In this document: positions 42,031 through 50,725 of the stretch, piece after piece
Position numbering within the stretch: position 1 is the first letter of the stretch
How the letters are laid out: each line of letters starts with the position of its first letter
From: Nocardia bovistercoris
GTDB lineage: Bacteria > Actinomycetota > Actinomycetes > Mycobacteriales > Mycobacteriaceae
Assembly (NCBI RefSeq): GCF_015674855.1
Contig: NZ_JADMLG010000011.1
Span: forward strand, 124,001 to 188,000
Length of the DNA: 64,000 nt
Reading direction: 5' to 3'
The notes under the pieces: generated by a model
Seen by the model: the letters and a program-made list of their open reading frames with translations, nothing else
Database searches by the model: none
Told to the model about the DNA's origin: nothing
Position numbers and translations under genes: made by a program

Positions 42031-43730
42031 CCGCACGTCTCGGAAACCCGGTCGCCGAGATCGAAGACCTGCGGATCTCGGTGGGCGGCGCCGAACACCG
42101 CGACGTCGTGGTCGACGGCGTCTCGCTGTCCGTTCGCGCGGGTGAGACCGTCGGCTTGGTCGGCGAGTCCGGATCCGGAAAGACCATGACCGCCTTGGGT
42201 TTGGCGGGCCTGCTGCCGCGCGGCGCCGCCGTCGACGCGGGCCGGGTGACGCTGTCGGGCACCGACCTCGACACCCTCACCGAGCGCAGGCGCGCCCGCG
42301 TACGCGCCGAACGCATCGGCGTGGTGTTCCAGAACCCGACCGCCTCGCTCAACCCACGCCTCACCATCGCGACTCAACTGCTCGAGGCCCTACCTCGGGA
42401 CGCGGGTTCGCGCGGCCGCCGTCGCGCCCGCGCCGCCGACCTGCTCGGCCGAGTCGGCATCGCCGACGTCGGCAAAACGCTCGGCGCCTTCCCGCACGAA
42501 CTGTCCGGCGGACTCAATCAGCGAGTAGTCATCGCCATGGCGTTGGCACGCGACCCCGCGCTACTCGTCGCCGACGAACCGACCACCGCCCTGGATGTGA
42601 GCGTCCAAGCACAGGTACTCGATCTCATCGACCGCCTCAAACACGAACTCGGCCTCGGCGTACTGCTGGTCAGCCACGACATCGGCGTCATCGGCGACCG
42701 CACCGACCGCGTGCACGTGATGTCGGCGGGAACCATCGTGGAATCGGGCCCGACAGCCCAGGTACTGCGCGCACCCCGCCACGCTTACACCCGCGAACTC
42801 CTCGCCGCGACCCCCGCCCTACTGCGTCGCGCGGGAACCGACGCGGAGCCCAGCACGAAGTACGGCACGGAGCCTGACCACCGGTCCGACGCGGAGTCGA
42901 ACCGGGTACGCGAGGTCGGGGCGATCGTTCGGGTGCGCGAGGTGCGGCGGGCGTTCGCGGTGACGGTGCCGGGCAGGTTGCGCAAGCAACGGCATATCGC
43001 GCTGCACGGCGTCTCTCTCGATATTCCGTACGGGGCGGCGATCGGCGTGGTCGGCGAATCCGGCTCGGGGAAGACCACTCTCGCGCGGCAGATCGTCGGA
43101 CTCGACCAGCCGGACAGCGGTGTCGTCGAATACGAGGGCGCGCCGCTGGGTGCGCTGGACAAGCCCGCGCGTCGGCGGTGGCGGCGTGCGGTGCAGTACG
43201 TGTTCCAGGATCCGTACGGTGCGCTCGATCCACGGCTCACCGTCGCACGCTCGATCGCCGAACCGCTCGAGCTCAACGGCGTCGAATTGGGCGGGCGTAC
43301 CGTGGCGCAGCGGGTACGGGAGCTGTTGGGCGAGGTCGAACTTCCGGTGTCCTGTGCCGGGCGGCTGCCGCGCGAACTGTCCGGCGGTCAGTTGCAGCGG
43401 GTCGTCATCGCCCGCGCGCTCGCCAACGATCCCCGCGTCGTGGTGGCCGACGAACCGGTTTCCGCGCTCGACCTCTCCGTGCAGGCACGTATCCTGCGGC
43501 TGCTCGAAAGGTTGCGTCGCGAGCGGGGACTCACGCTCGTGCTCATCTCCCACGACCTGGCGGTGGTGCGCTTCCTGTGCGATCACGTCGTGGTGATGGA
43601 GCGCGGACTGATCGTGGAATCCGGCGCCACCGAACAGATCTACACCGCACCCGCCCATCCCTACACCCGGTCGCTGCTCGCGGCGGTACCGGGCGCCGCC
43701 ATTCCCGCCTACCACGAGGAGACACCGTGA
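41997..43730 (+). CDS. Fused double ABC ATPase (DppD-DppF), module 1
   Basis: A 577-residue protein with two ATPase domains that energise the importer. Domain 1 (about residues 15-270): Walker A GESGSGKTMT, signature LSGGLNQR, Walker B LVADEPTTALD, switch SHDIG. Domain 2 (about 315-570): Walker A GESGSGKTT, signature LSGGQLQR, Walker B VVADEPVSALD, switch SHDLA. Each ends with an oligopeptide-type C-terminal tail (HAYTRELLAATP, HPYTRSLLAAVPG). A linker of about 40 charged residues joins them. The ATG at 41997 overlaps the stop of the repeat-derived small frame. Confidence 0.93.
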   Translation: MTTLLTASADQTARLGNPVAEIEDLRISVGGAEHRDVVVDGVSLSVRAGETVGLVGESGSGKTMTALGLAGLLPRGAAVDAGRVTLSGTDLDTLTERRRARVRAERIGVVFQNPTASLNPRLTIATQLLEALPRDAGSRGRRRARAADLLGRVGIADVGKTLGAFPHELSGGLNQRVVIAMALARDPALLVADEPTTALDVSVQAQVLDLIDRLKHELGLGVLLVSHDIGVIGDRTDRVHVMSAGTIVESGPTAQVLRAPRHAYTRELLAATPALLRRAGTDAEPSTKYGTEPDHRSDAESNRVREVGAIVRVREVRRAFAVTVPGRLRKQRHIALHGVSLDIPYGAAIGVVGESGSGKTTLARQIVGLDQPDSGVVEYEGAPLGALDKPARRRWRRAVQYVFQDPYGALDPRLTVARSIAEPLELNGVELGGRTVAQRVRELLGEVELPVSCAGRLPRELSGGQLQRVVIARALANDPRVVVADEPVSALDLSVQARILRLLERLRRERGLTLVLISHDLAVVRFLCDHVVVMERGLIVESGATEQIYTAPAHPYTRSLLAAVPGAAIPAYHEETP

Positions 43731-44932
43731 CTTCCACGCTCACACCCGGTTTCGACACCGCCGCACTGCTGTCCCGATCCGGGGCGCGGGTGTCGCCCGC
43801 GGGCGGATTCGGCCCGGCCGCCACCGACATACCGGCCGACGCCATCCGTCTGCTCGGCGGCGTGCCCGCGAACGAGGCGCTCCCCGTCGAACATCTCGAA
43901 CGCGCCTTCGCGGCGACCCTGCGTGATCCGGCGACTTCCGCTGCCGCACTCCAGTATTCGACCGCACCCGGAATCGAGGCGTTGCGGGACTGGGTGGCCG
44001 CGCACGAGGGCACGAGCGTGGACCGGGTGCTCGTCACCAACGGCGCGCTGCACGGGCTCAGCCTGACTTTCGCCGCGCTGCTCGACCCCGGCGACGTGGT
44101 GGCGGTGGAGAGTCCCACCTTCCCGCTGACGCTGCGTCTGCTCGGCCACTACGGCGCGCAGCCGGTACCGGTACCCGTCTCCCGCGAGGGACTGGATCTC
44201 GACTCCTTCGAGCAGCGGCTGCGCGCGGGCCTGCGTCCGAAACTGCTGTACCTGATCCCGGATTTCCAGAACCCGACCGGCACCACGCTCTCCCCCGCCG
44301 ACCGCGACCGCGCCGTCGCGCTCGGCGAGCGATACGGGTTCGTGGTCGTGTCCGACAACCCGTACCGCGACCTGCGCTTCGCGGGCGAAATGGTCCCCGA
44401 CCTGAATCTCGACAGCGACGCCACCGTCCGGGTCAACACCTTCTCCAAGACGCTCGGCCCCGGCCTGCGCCTCGGCTGGCTGGCCGCACCCCCGTGGCTG
44501 CTCCCGGCGCTGACCCGCCTGCGCGCCAACACCGATCAGCATTCCGCCCTGCTCACCCAGACCGCCGTGGCCCGACTGCTGCACACCCCCGACGTCTTCG
44601 ACACCGTCGTCACCGACGCCCGAGCCCTCTACCGCGAACGCGCCACCGCCCTCACCGACGCACTGCGCGCCGAACTGTCCGACGCCGTCGAATTCGACGA
44701 CCCGGAAGGCGGAATCTTCCTGTGGGCGCGCGCCACCGACCCCGACGTCGACCTGGCCGCCGTCCGCCTCCGCGCCCAGTCCCTCGGCACCGATTTCGCC
44801 CTCGGCCGCTACTTCGACCCCGAAGGCGCGATTCACTACACCGACCGATTCCGCCTCGGTTTCAGCAATATCGCACCCGAGGATCTGCGCACCGCGGTGA
44901 GCCGCATCGCCGCGGCCTTCGCCTCCCACTGA
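43727..44932 (+). CDS. PLP-dependent aminotransferase-fold enzyme
   Basis: A 401-residue fold-type I PLP enzyme of the class I/II aminotransferase group, close to the catalytic domain of MocR/2-aminoadipate aminotransferases but without a DNA-binding domain. VTNGALHGLSLTF binds cofactor phosphate, DFQNPTGTTLS and VVSDNPYRDLRF provide Asn and Asp/Tyr, and NTFSKTLGPGLRLGW holds the PLP lysine. In this operon a C-S lyase or transaminase acting on a sulfur amino acid derivative is a reasonable inference. The GTG at 43727 overlaps the ATPase stop (GTGA). It is the last gene of the contiguous module. Confidence 0.88.
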   Translation: MTSTLTPGFDTAALLSRSGARVSPAGGFGPAATDIPADAIRLLGGVPANEALPVEHLERAFAATLRDPATSAAALQYSTAPGIEALRDWVAAHEGTSVDRVLVTNGALHGLSLTFAALLDPGDVVAVESPTFPLTLRLLGHYGAQPVPVPVSREGLDLDSFEQRLRAGLRPKLLYLIPDFQNPTGTTLSPADRDRAVALGERYGFVVVSDNPYRDLRFAGEMVPDLNLDSDATVRVNTFSKTLGPGLRLGWLAAPPWLLPALTRLRANTDQHSALLTQTAVARLLHTPDVFDTVVTDARALYRERATALTDALRAELSDAVEFDDPEGGIFLWARATDPDVDLAAVRLRAQSLGTDFALGRYFDPEGAIHYTDRFRLGFSNIAPEDLRTAVSRIAAAFASH

Positions 44933-44985
44933 CCCGCCAGAGCGCAAGGCGGTCGTCGACCTCGCCGCCACAGCTGGTTCCTCGC

Positions 44986-45114
44986 GTCCCCCGCCGCTCC
45001 TACATCACCGGCACGACCCTGGTCGTGGGCGGCGGACTCGACGCGAATCTCGGCATGCTTCCGCTACCCGAAGGCGTCTTGATTCCCTCGGAATCATCGC
45101 GAGGCAAACCGTAG
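44986..45114 (+). pseudogene. Remnant of a short-chain dehydrogenase C-terminus
   Basis: The frame reads SYITGTTLVVGGGLDANLG, matching the conserved C-terminal strand of FabG-like short-chain dehydrogenases (SYxTGTTLVVDGGL). The upstream part of that enzyme is absent: the frame leads back into antisense-like sequence within the PLP enzyme gene. It is probably a leftover of a gene lost during assembly of the island. Confidence 0.6.
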
Positions 45115-45172
45115 CGCACCACCGAACCGGCCCGCATGCTCGGTTCGGCAGGCGAACGGGAGAAGGTGGCTC

Positions 45173-46225
45173 ATGGGCGGCTTCGCGATCGGGATCGAAC
45201 TCGACGGCGACGGTGATCATCCGGCGGCGTGGCGGCGGGCGCGGCAACGGCCGGATCGGCTACTGACCGGCGACACCGTGCGCACGCGGGTGCTGGCGGC
45301 GGAGAACGCCGGATTCACGTTCGCGACCTTCGCCGACTCCATCGTGCCCGGCGAGCAGACACCGGGACGCGTCGACGCGGTGACTCGGGCGGCCTTCGTC
45401 GCCGCCACCACGAGCACCATCGGTCTCGTCCCCGCGGTGGCCACCACCTACGCCGAGCCGTTCCACACCGCGTCACAGATCGCCTCGCTGGACTACGCCG
45501 CGCGCGGCCGCGCGGGCTGGCTGGCCGAACCGACGGCCGATCCGAGGGCCGCCGCGACCTGGGGTCGCCCGACCGTCACCGCCCCGACGGATCTCGCACG
45601 CGAACAACGCGATTCGATCGAGGTCGCGCGGCGACTGTGGGATTCCTGGGAGGACGACGCCGTCATTCGCGACTACGCGAGCGGCCGGTTCCTCGATCGC
45701 GACCGGCTGCACTACATCGACTTCGTCGGCGAGACCTTCTCGGTGAAGGGCCCGGCGATCGTGCCGAGGCCGCCACAGGGCCAACCGGTGGTGTTCGGCG
45801 CGGACGGCGATGTCGACGTCCTGCTCGTCACCGCGCCGACCGTCGCCGAGATCGCCGAAGCGGCAGGGCATTCCGATGCGCCGCTGACCTTCGCCGAGCT
45901 CGCCGTCACCCTCGACACTCCCACCGCGACGGCCGCCGAACGCCGCGCCGAGCTCGACGCGCACGCCGACTCTCCCGAGACGGACCGCCTCGCTTTCGCG
46001 GGCGCGGCCGCCGACCTCGTGGAACTACTCGTCGAACTCGCGGGCCATGTCGACGGCATCCGGCTCCGCCCGGCCGTCATCGACGAGGAACTGCCGGTGC
46101 TCACCCGCCTGGTGCTGCCCGCCCTGCTGCGCTCGGGACACGCCCACCGCCCGATACCCGGCACCACGCTGCGCGCCGAACTCGGCTTGGCGCGCCCGGC
46201 CAACCGCTACGCGACCGCACACTGA
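45173..46225 (+). CDS. Divergent LLM-class monooxygenase homologue
   Basis: A 350-residue luciferase-like protein, about 100 residues shorter than its neighbours and clearly degenerate. It keeps the fold outline: AIGIELDGDG at strand 1, TTSTIGLVPAVATTYAEPFHTA, RRLWDSWEDDAVIRD, and the C-terminal LPALLRSGHAHRPIPGTTLRAELG that marks the NtaA/DszA group. The GGR..WN flavin region is altered to RGRAGWLAEPT and the central insertion is missing. It may work only with the next enzyme, or have lost activity. The ATG at 45173 is preceded by GAGAAGG, and the next gene starts 19 bases after its stop. Confidence 0.82.
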   Translation: MGGFAIGIELDGDGDHPAAWRRARQRPDRLLTGDTVRTRVLAAENAGFTFATFADSIVPGEQTPGRVDAVTRAAFVAATTSTIGLVPAVATTYAEPFHTASQIASLDYAARGRAGWLAEPTADPRAAATWGRPTVTAPTDLAREQRDSIEVARRLWDSWEDDAVIRDYASGRFLDRDRLHYIDFVGETFSVKGPAIVPRPPQGQPVVFGADGDVDVLLVTAPTVAEIAEAAGHSDAPLTFAELAVTLDTPTATAAERRAELDAHADSPETDRLAFAGAAADLVELLVELAGHVDGIRLRPAVIDEELPVLTRLVLPALLRSGHAHRPIPGTTLRAELGLARPANRYATAH

Positions 46226-46244
46226 ATCAGGAGAGGAGACGCTG

Positions 46245-47621
46245 ATGACCGACCGCCGCGCCGACGTGCCGCGCCCGGACGCCCACGTCCACTTCGGAAT
46301 CTTCTTCCAAGGCGTCAACCACACCACGATCTGGTCGGATCCGGCCAGCGGCTCACAGATCGATTTCGAGACCTTCCGCCGGGTCGCCACCACCGCCGAA
46401 CGCGGCCTGTTCGACGCGTTCTTCCTCGGCGAAGGGCTGCGGCTGCGCGAACAGGACGGCCGCATCCTCGAACTCGACATCGTCGGCCGCCCGGACGCCA
46501 TCACGCAACTGGCCGCGCTCGCGGGCGTCACCGAACGCATCGGCTTGGTCGCCACCCAGAACACCACGTACAACGAGCCCGCCGACCTGGCGCGGCGGCT
46601 CAGCGGACTCGATGTACTGTCGGGTGGGCGCGCGGGCTGGAACGCCGTCACCACCGACAACGCGTGGACCGGCGCGAACTTCCGGCGCGGGGGTTACCTC
46701 GACCACGCGCACCGCTACGACCGGGCCGCCGAATTCGTCACCGCGGTCCGCGCGATCTGGGATTCCTGGCGCGACAACGCGATAGCGACCTCGCACCGCG
46801 AACCGTCCTGGATCGAGCCCGACGCCGTCCACACCGTCGAACGCGACGGCGACCACATCCGCGCCACCATCCGGCCGACACTGCCCCGCAGTGCGCAGGG
46901 CCACCCGGTGATCTTCCAGGCGGGCGACTCCCCCGCGGGCCGCGATTTCGCCGCCGCGCACGCCGATGTCATCTTCTCCAGGCACGGAACGCACTTCGAC
47001 GCGGCGCTGAGTTTCGCCGAGGACATCAGGACCAGGCTGCGCGCGGCGGGCAGGCCCGAGGACGACATCCGCATCCTGCCCGGCACCCAGATCGTGTTGG
47101 CGGAGAAGGAATCCGAGGTCGAGGAGAAGGTGCGCTGGGTGAAGGAGAACCAGTACACCGGCCGCACCACGCTCTCGCTCGCCGGTCAGGTGTGGGGCCG
47201 CGACCTGTCGCACCTCGATCCCGACGGCCCGCTGCCCGCCGAAGATCCGGAGCCGAGGCCGATTTCGGAGACCAGGGGCGCGCCGCGCGGCGGTCAGGAT
47301 CCGCTGGCGATCGCGTGGGAGTGGCGGGAGCGGGCGGAGGCGGAGAACCTGTCGCTGCGCCAGGTGGTGATCGCGAGCACGGGACGGTCCGGGTTCGCGG
47401 GCACCCCGGCGCAGGTGGCCGACGAACTGGCCCGCTGGGTGCGCCACGGCGCCACCGACGGATTCAACGTCTCGCCGTATCTGGTGCCCACCGGACTCGA
47501 CGAGATCGTCGAATGGCTGATCCCCGAACTCCAGGAACGCGGCGTCTACCGCACCGAGTACACCGGGACCACACTGCGCGAACACCTCGGTCTCCGCGAA
47601 CCGCTCACCCGGCGAGGGTGA
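46245..47621 (+). CDS. LLM-class monooxygenase, NtaA/SnaA/DszA type
   Basis: A 458-residue FMNH2-dependent monooxygenase. Segments are HFGIFFQGVNHTTIWSDP at strand 1, TERIGLVATQNTTYNEPADLARR, LSGGRAGWNAVTTDN (flavin region), VIFQAGDSPAGRDFAA, and the C-terminal LIPELQERGVYRTEYTGTTLREHLG, all typical of the NtaA/SnaA/DszA subfamily. Substrate unknown, probably a sulfone or sulfonate. The ribosome binding site GGAGAGGAGA is strong. It converges with the cysteine desulfurase after 57 bases. Confidence 0.92.
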   Translation: MTDRRADVPRPDAHVHFGIFFQGVNHTTIWSDPASGSQIDFETFRRVATTAERGLFDAFFLGEGLRLREQDGRILELDIVGRPDAITQLAALAGVTERIGLVATQNTTYNEPADLARRLSGLDVLSGGRAGWNAVTTDNAWTGANFRRGGYLDHAHRYDRAAEFVTAVRAIWDSWRDNAIATSHREPSWIEPDAVHTVERDGDHIRATIRPTLPRSAQGHPVIFQAGDSPAGRDFAAAHADVIFSRHGTHFDAALSFAEDIRTRLRAAGRPEDDIRILPGTQIVLAEKESEVEEKVRWVKENQYTGRTTLSLAGQVWGRDLSHLDPDGPLPAEDPEPRPISETRGAPRGGQDPLAIAWEWRERAEAENLSLRQVVIASTGRSGFAGTPAQVADELARWVRHGATDGFNVSPYLVPTGLDEIVEWLIPELQERGVYRTEYTGTTLREHLGLREPLTRRG

Positions 47622-47678
47622 GCGAAGCGTTCGGGTGACCGAGGTGTTCGAGTGCGCGCGGTGTTCGGGGCCTCCGGA

Positions 47679-49649
47679 TCAGCCGCGTGTGCGCGACAAC
47701 TGTTCCAGAGTCGCGATCATGCGGTCGATCTCCTCGCAGGTGTTGTAGAACGCGAAGGACGGCCGCACCGTCGCCTCGAGTCCGAACCGACGCAGGATCG
47801 GCTGCGCGCAGTGGTGCCCGGCGCGCACCGCGATCCCCTTCTCGTTCAACGCCTTGCCGACCTCGAGCGGTTCGAGTCCGGCCATCACGAAGGAGATCAC
47901 GCTCGCCTTCTCCGGTGCGGTGCCGATCAACCGGACACCCGGCACCGCCGCCAGCCGAGGCGTCGCGTACTCCAGCAGATCGTGTTCGTATCGGGCGATG
48001 TTCTCGATGCCGATGCGCTCCACGTAGTCGATCGCGGCCGCGAGCCCCACCGCGTCGGCGATATTGCCGGTGCCCGCCTCGAACCGTCCCGGTGGCGGCT
48101 GGAACAGCGAACGATCCAGCGTCACATCGCTGATCATGTTCCCGCCGCCCTGCCACGGCGGAAGATCCCGCAGCACTTCTGATCTGCCGTAGACCGCGCC
48201 GATCCCGGTGGGGCCGTACAGCTTGTGCCCGGAGAACACGAAGAAGTCCGCGCCGAGCGAACGCAGGTCGACCCTGGTGTGCGGGACGGACTGCGCGCCG
48301 TCGATCACCGCGATCGCGCCCGCGCGATGCGCCTGGTCGACGATCGCGGCCGCCGGTGTCAGCGTGCCGAGCGCGTTCGACACCTGGGTCACCGACACGA
48401 TCTTGGTGCGATCCGACAGCAGCCGGGTGTACTCGTCGAGCAGCAACGCCCCGCTGTCGTCCACCGGGATCACCTTGAGCACCGCGCCGCGTTCGGCCGC
48501 CAACATCTGCCACGGCACGATATTGGCGTGGTGCTCGAGGTGCGAGATCAGGATCTCGTCACCCTCGCCGATATGGGCGCGCCCCCACGTCTGGGCGATC
48601 AGGTTGATGCCCTCGGTGGCCCCGCGCACGAAGATGATCTCCTCCGACGACCCAGCCCCGAGGAACCGCGCGACGGTATCGCGCGCGTTCTCGTAGGCAT
48701 CGGTCGACCGCGCGGCCAGTTCGTGCGCCGCGCGGTGGATATTGGAGTTCTCGTGCTCGTAGAAATAGGCGAGCCGGTCGATGACCGCGCGCGGCTTCTG
48801 GGTGGTGGCGGCATTGTCGAACCACACCAGCGGATGCCCGTTGACCCGTTCGCGCAGGATCGGGAAATCGTTACGCACCGCGTACACGTCGAACGGCGGC
48901 CGCGGATCGGGGGCGATCGTCGCGGTGTCGGCGCCGAGGAAATAGAACGGCGACGACGGCGGTGCGGAGACCGCGGGCGGCTCCAGGAAATAGAAGCTCG
49001 GCGCCGAGGATATCGAGCTCAGCGGCGTGGCGGGCACCCCGTGCGGGGACGGCAGCAGATCCTCCACCGCGGGCAGCGGCGGTGTGAACGCCCGCGCGAA
49101 CGAGGTCGAATCGCCCACGGGAGCGATGGCGTCCATCGGATCGGCCGCGCCGAGATCCGTCGGGCGAGTCGATGCAGGCGAATATCCCAGCGGTACCGTC
49201 GAATACCCGCCGGAGCGCAGTGCGCTCCCGTCCGTCGCGGGTACCTGCGCTTCCGGTCGCGACGCATTTCCGTCCGACCGCGACGCCACGAAGGGTTCCG
49301 GCGTGTACGCCTTCACCGCGACGGCTTGCGCCGATGACGGAACCGCATTCGCGGGCGCCGCCGCGCCCCCGGCGTCCCGACCGGGCACCGTCGGCTCGGG
49401 CGTCGGCCCACCCGGCGGCGCGGCCCCGCCGGAGTGCGACGACGACGGCGCCGAGGTATCGGGCGCGGGCGCGGAAGCATCGGGCGCGAGCGCCGCGACA
49501 CCGGGCGCGCCGGGCAGCGCCGCGAAGATCTGCGCGGCGAGCCGGTTCATGGCCGCCTCGTCGGGCAGCAACGGACCGGCCGCCGCAGCGTGTTCGGCCC
49601 GCTCGGCCGCGCCCAACGGCTCAGCTCCGGTAGCTGGGTGCGTAGTCAT
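47679..49649 (-). CDS. Encapsulin-cargo cysteine desulfurase (SufS-like with disordered N-terminal targeting region)
   Basis: A 656-residue protein. Residues 1-250 are a Pro/Ala/Ser/Gly-rich disordered region containing a short amphipathic motif MNRLAAQIFAALP (34-46) and two FYFL motifs (about residues 219 and 235). These match the targeting features of cysteine desulfurases packaged by family 2A encapsulins. Residues ~250-656 are a SufS-type enzyme: EGINLIAQ and HLEHHANI for cofactor, FSGHKLYGPTGIG with the PLP lysine, and RAGHHCAQPILRRFG with the persulfide cysteine. It converts cysteine to alanine plus persulfide. Its ATG lies inside the encapsulin gene (29-base overlap), so shell and cargo are co-translated. 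Confidence 0.94.
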   Translation of the reverse strand: MTTHPATGAEPLGAAERAEHAAAAGPLLPDEAAMNRLAAQIFAALPGAPGVAALAPDASAPAPDTSAPSSSHSGGAAPPGGPTPEPTVPGRDAGGAAAPANAVPSSAQAVAVKAYTPEPFVASRSDGNASRPEAQVPATDGSALRSGGYSTVPLGYSPASTRPTDLGAADPMDAIAPVGDSTSFARAFTPPLPAVEDLLPSPHGVPATPLSSISSAPSFYFLEPPAVSAPPSSPFYFLGADTATIAPDPRPPFDVYAVRNDFPILRERVNGHPLVWFDNAATTQKPRAVIDRLAYFYEHENSNIHRAAHELAARSTDAYENARDTVARFLGAGSSEEIIFVRGATEGINLIAQTWGRAHIGEGDEILISHLEHHANIVPWQMLAAERGAVLKVIPVDDSGALLLDEYTRLLSDRTKIVSVTQVSNALGTLTPAAAIVDQAHRAGAIAVIDGAQSVPHTRVDLRSLGADFFVFSGHKLYGPTGIGAVYGRSEVLRDLPPWQGGGNMISDVTLDRSLFQPPPGRFEAGTGNIADAVGLAAAIDYVERIGIENIARYEHDLLEYATPRLAAVPGVRLIGTAPEKASVISFVMAGLEPLEVGKALNEKGIAVRAGHHCAQPILRRFGLEATVRPSFAFYNTCEEIDRMIATLEQLSRTRG

Positions 49650-50553
49650 GGAACTTGTCCACCTCGGCGCCTTCGAGTGTCGCCACCGCGTCGTCGGTGA
49701 GCACCGCGAGCGAGCAGTACAGCGACACCAGGTAGGAGGCGATCGCGCTGCGGTCGATGCCCATGAACTTGACCGAGAGTCCGAGCCCCTGTTCGCCGGA
49801 CAGTCCCGGCTGGTAGAGCCCGATCACGCCTTGGCGGGATTCGCCGGTGCGGACCAGAAGGAATTTCGTCTTCCCGCCTTCGACGGGCACCTTGTCCGAC
49901 GGGATGATCGGAATGCCGCGCCAGGTGATGAATTGCGATCCGAACAGGCTGACCGTCGGCGGCGGGACACCGCGCCGGGTGCATTCCCGTCCGAAAGCCG
50001 CGATTCCCTTGGGGTGGGTGAGGAAGAAAGCGGGTTCTTTCCACACCTTGGTGATCAAATTGTCCAGGTCGTCGGGAGTCGGCGGTCCGGCCACCGTGGA
50101 GATTCGCTGTTTGTCCGCCGTATTGGCGATCAACCCGTAGTCCGGGCTGTTGATCAGCTCTCCTTCTTGATGCTCTTTGATAGCTTCGATCGTTAGCCGC
50201 AACTGTTGCGCAATCTGATCGTGCGGGCTGGAATACAAATCCGAAACACGAGTGTGCACATCCATGATCGTGTGCACCGCCTTGAGGCGGTACTCGCGCG
50301 GGTCGCGCTCGTAGTCAACGAAAGTCTCCGGCAGAGGGGACTCATCGAGGTTGTCGCACTTGATGTCCACAGTATTTTCGTGCGTAACCCGGTTACGCCG
50401 GTAAATACCCGCTTCCACCGGAACCCAGTTCAGCAGGTGCACCAACCACCGAGGGCTGATCGACTCCATCTGCGGAACGGACTTCGTAGCATTAGCCAGT
50501 GTCCTGGCGGCATCATCGCTCAGGGACACCGGCTGGGGAACAGCATTTGTCAT
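49621..50553 (-). CDS. Family 2A encapsulin shell protein (SrpI-like)
   Basis: A 310-residue HK97-fold protein that self-assembles into a protein nanocompartment. Diagnostic segments are ISPRWLVHLLNWVPVEAGIYRRN at the N-arm (quoted as WVPVEAGIYR), FVDYERDPREYRL, VHTRVSDLYSSPHDQ, FFLTHPKGIAAFGREC and SVKFMGIDRSAIASYLVSLYCSLAVLTDDA. Length matches family 2A; there is no inserted cyclic-nucleotide-binding domain, which excludes family 2B. M. leprae major membrane protein I belongs to this family. The ATG at 50553 has AAGGGG 5 bases upstream; the frame is open for 50 codons farther without support. Cargo is the overlapping cysteine desulfurase. Confidence 0.95.
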   Translation of the reverse strand: MTNAVPQPVSLSDDAARTLANATKSVPQMESISPRWLVHLLNWVPVEAGIYRRNRVTHENTVDIKCDNLDESPLPETFVDYERDPREYRLKAVHTIMDVHTRVSDLYSSPHDQIAQQLRLTIEAIKEHQEGELINSPDYGLIANTADKQRISTVAGPPTPDDLDNLITKVWKEPAFFLTHPKGIAAFGRECTRRGVPPPTVSLFGSQFITWRGIPIIPSDKVPVEGGKTKFLLVRTGESRQGVIGLYQPGLSGEQGLGLSVKFMGIDRSAIASYLVSLYCSLAVLTDDAVATLEGAEVDKFHDYAPSYRS

Positions 50554-50587
50554 TCGAACCCCTTGGCTCGGCAAATACACCGTTATC

Positions 50588-50601
50588 GGCTTGGCCAAGC
50601 C
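50588..50601. promoter_or_regulatory. Perfect 14-bp palindrome upstream of encapsulin
   Basis: GGCTTGGCCAAGCC, 35 bases upstream of the encapsulin start. A direct-repeat stretch with two GCGCCGAAAA units follows at about 50625-50650. It may be an operator for the encapsulin operon; no regulator is assigned. Confidence 0.4.
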
Positions 50602-50725
50602 TAGCGCCGACCGGTCTCCTTGTCGCGCCGAAAAGCGCCGAAAAAGCGCGTGTCGCAGGATTTCCCGCCGCAATGTGGAGAATCTCACCGTCGTGGCCGA
50701 CATCCGGGCTCGATCAAGGCGAACT

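Noticed and set aside
49621..50553. Encapsulin as a phage capsid protein from a prophage
   Set aside because: No portal, terminase or other phage genes nearby, and the overlapping desulfurase with targeting motifs identifies a family 2A encapsulin.
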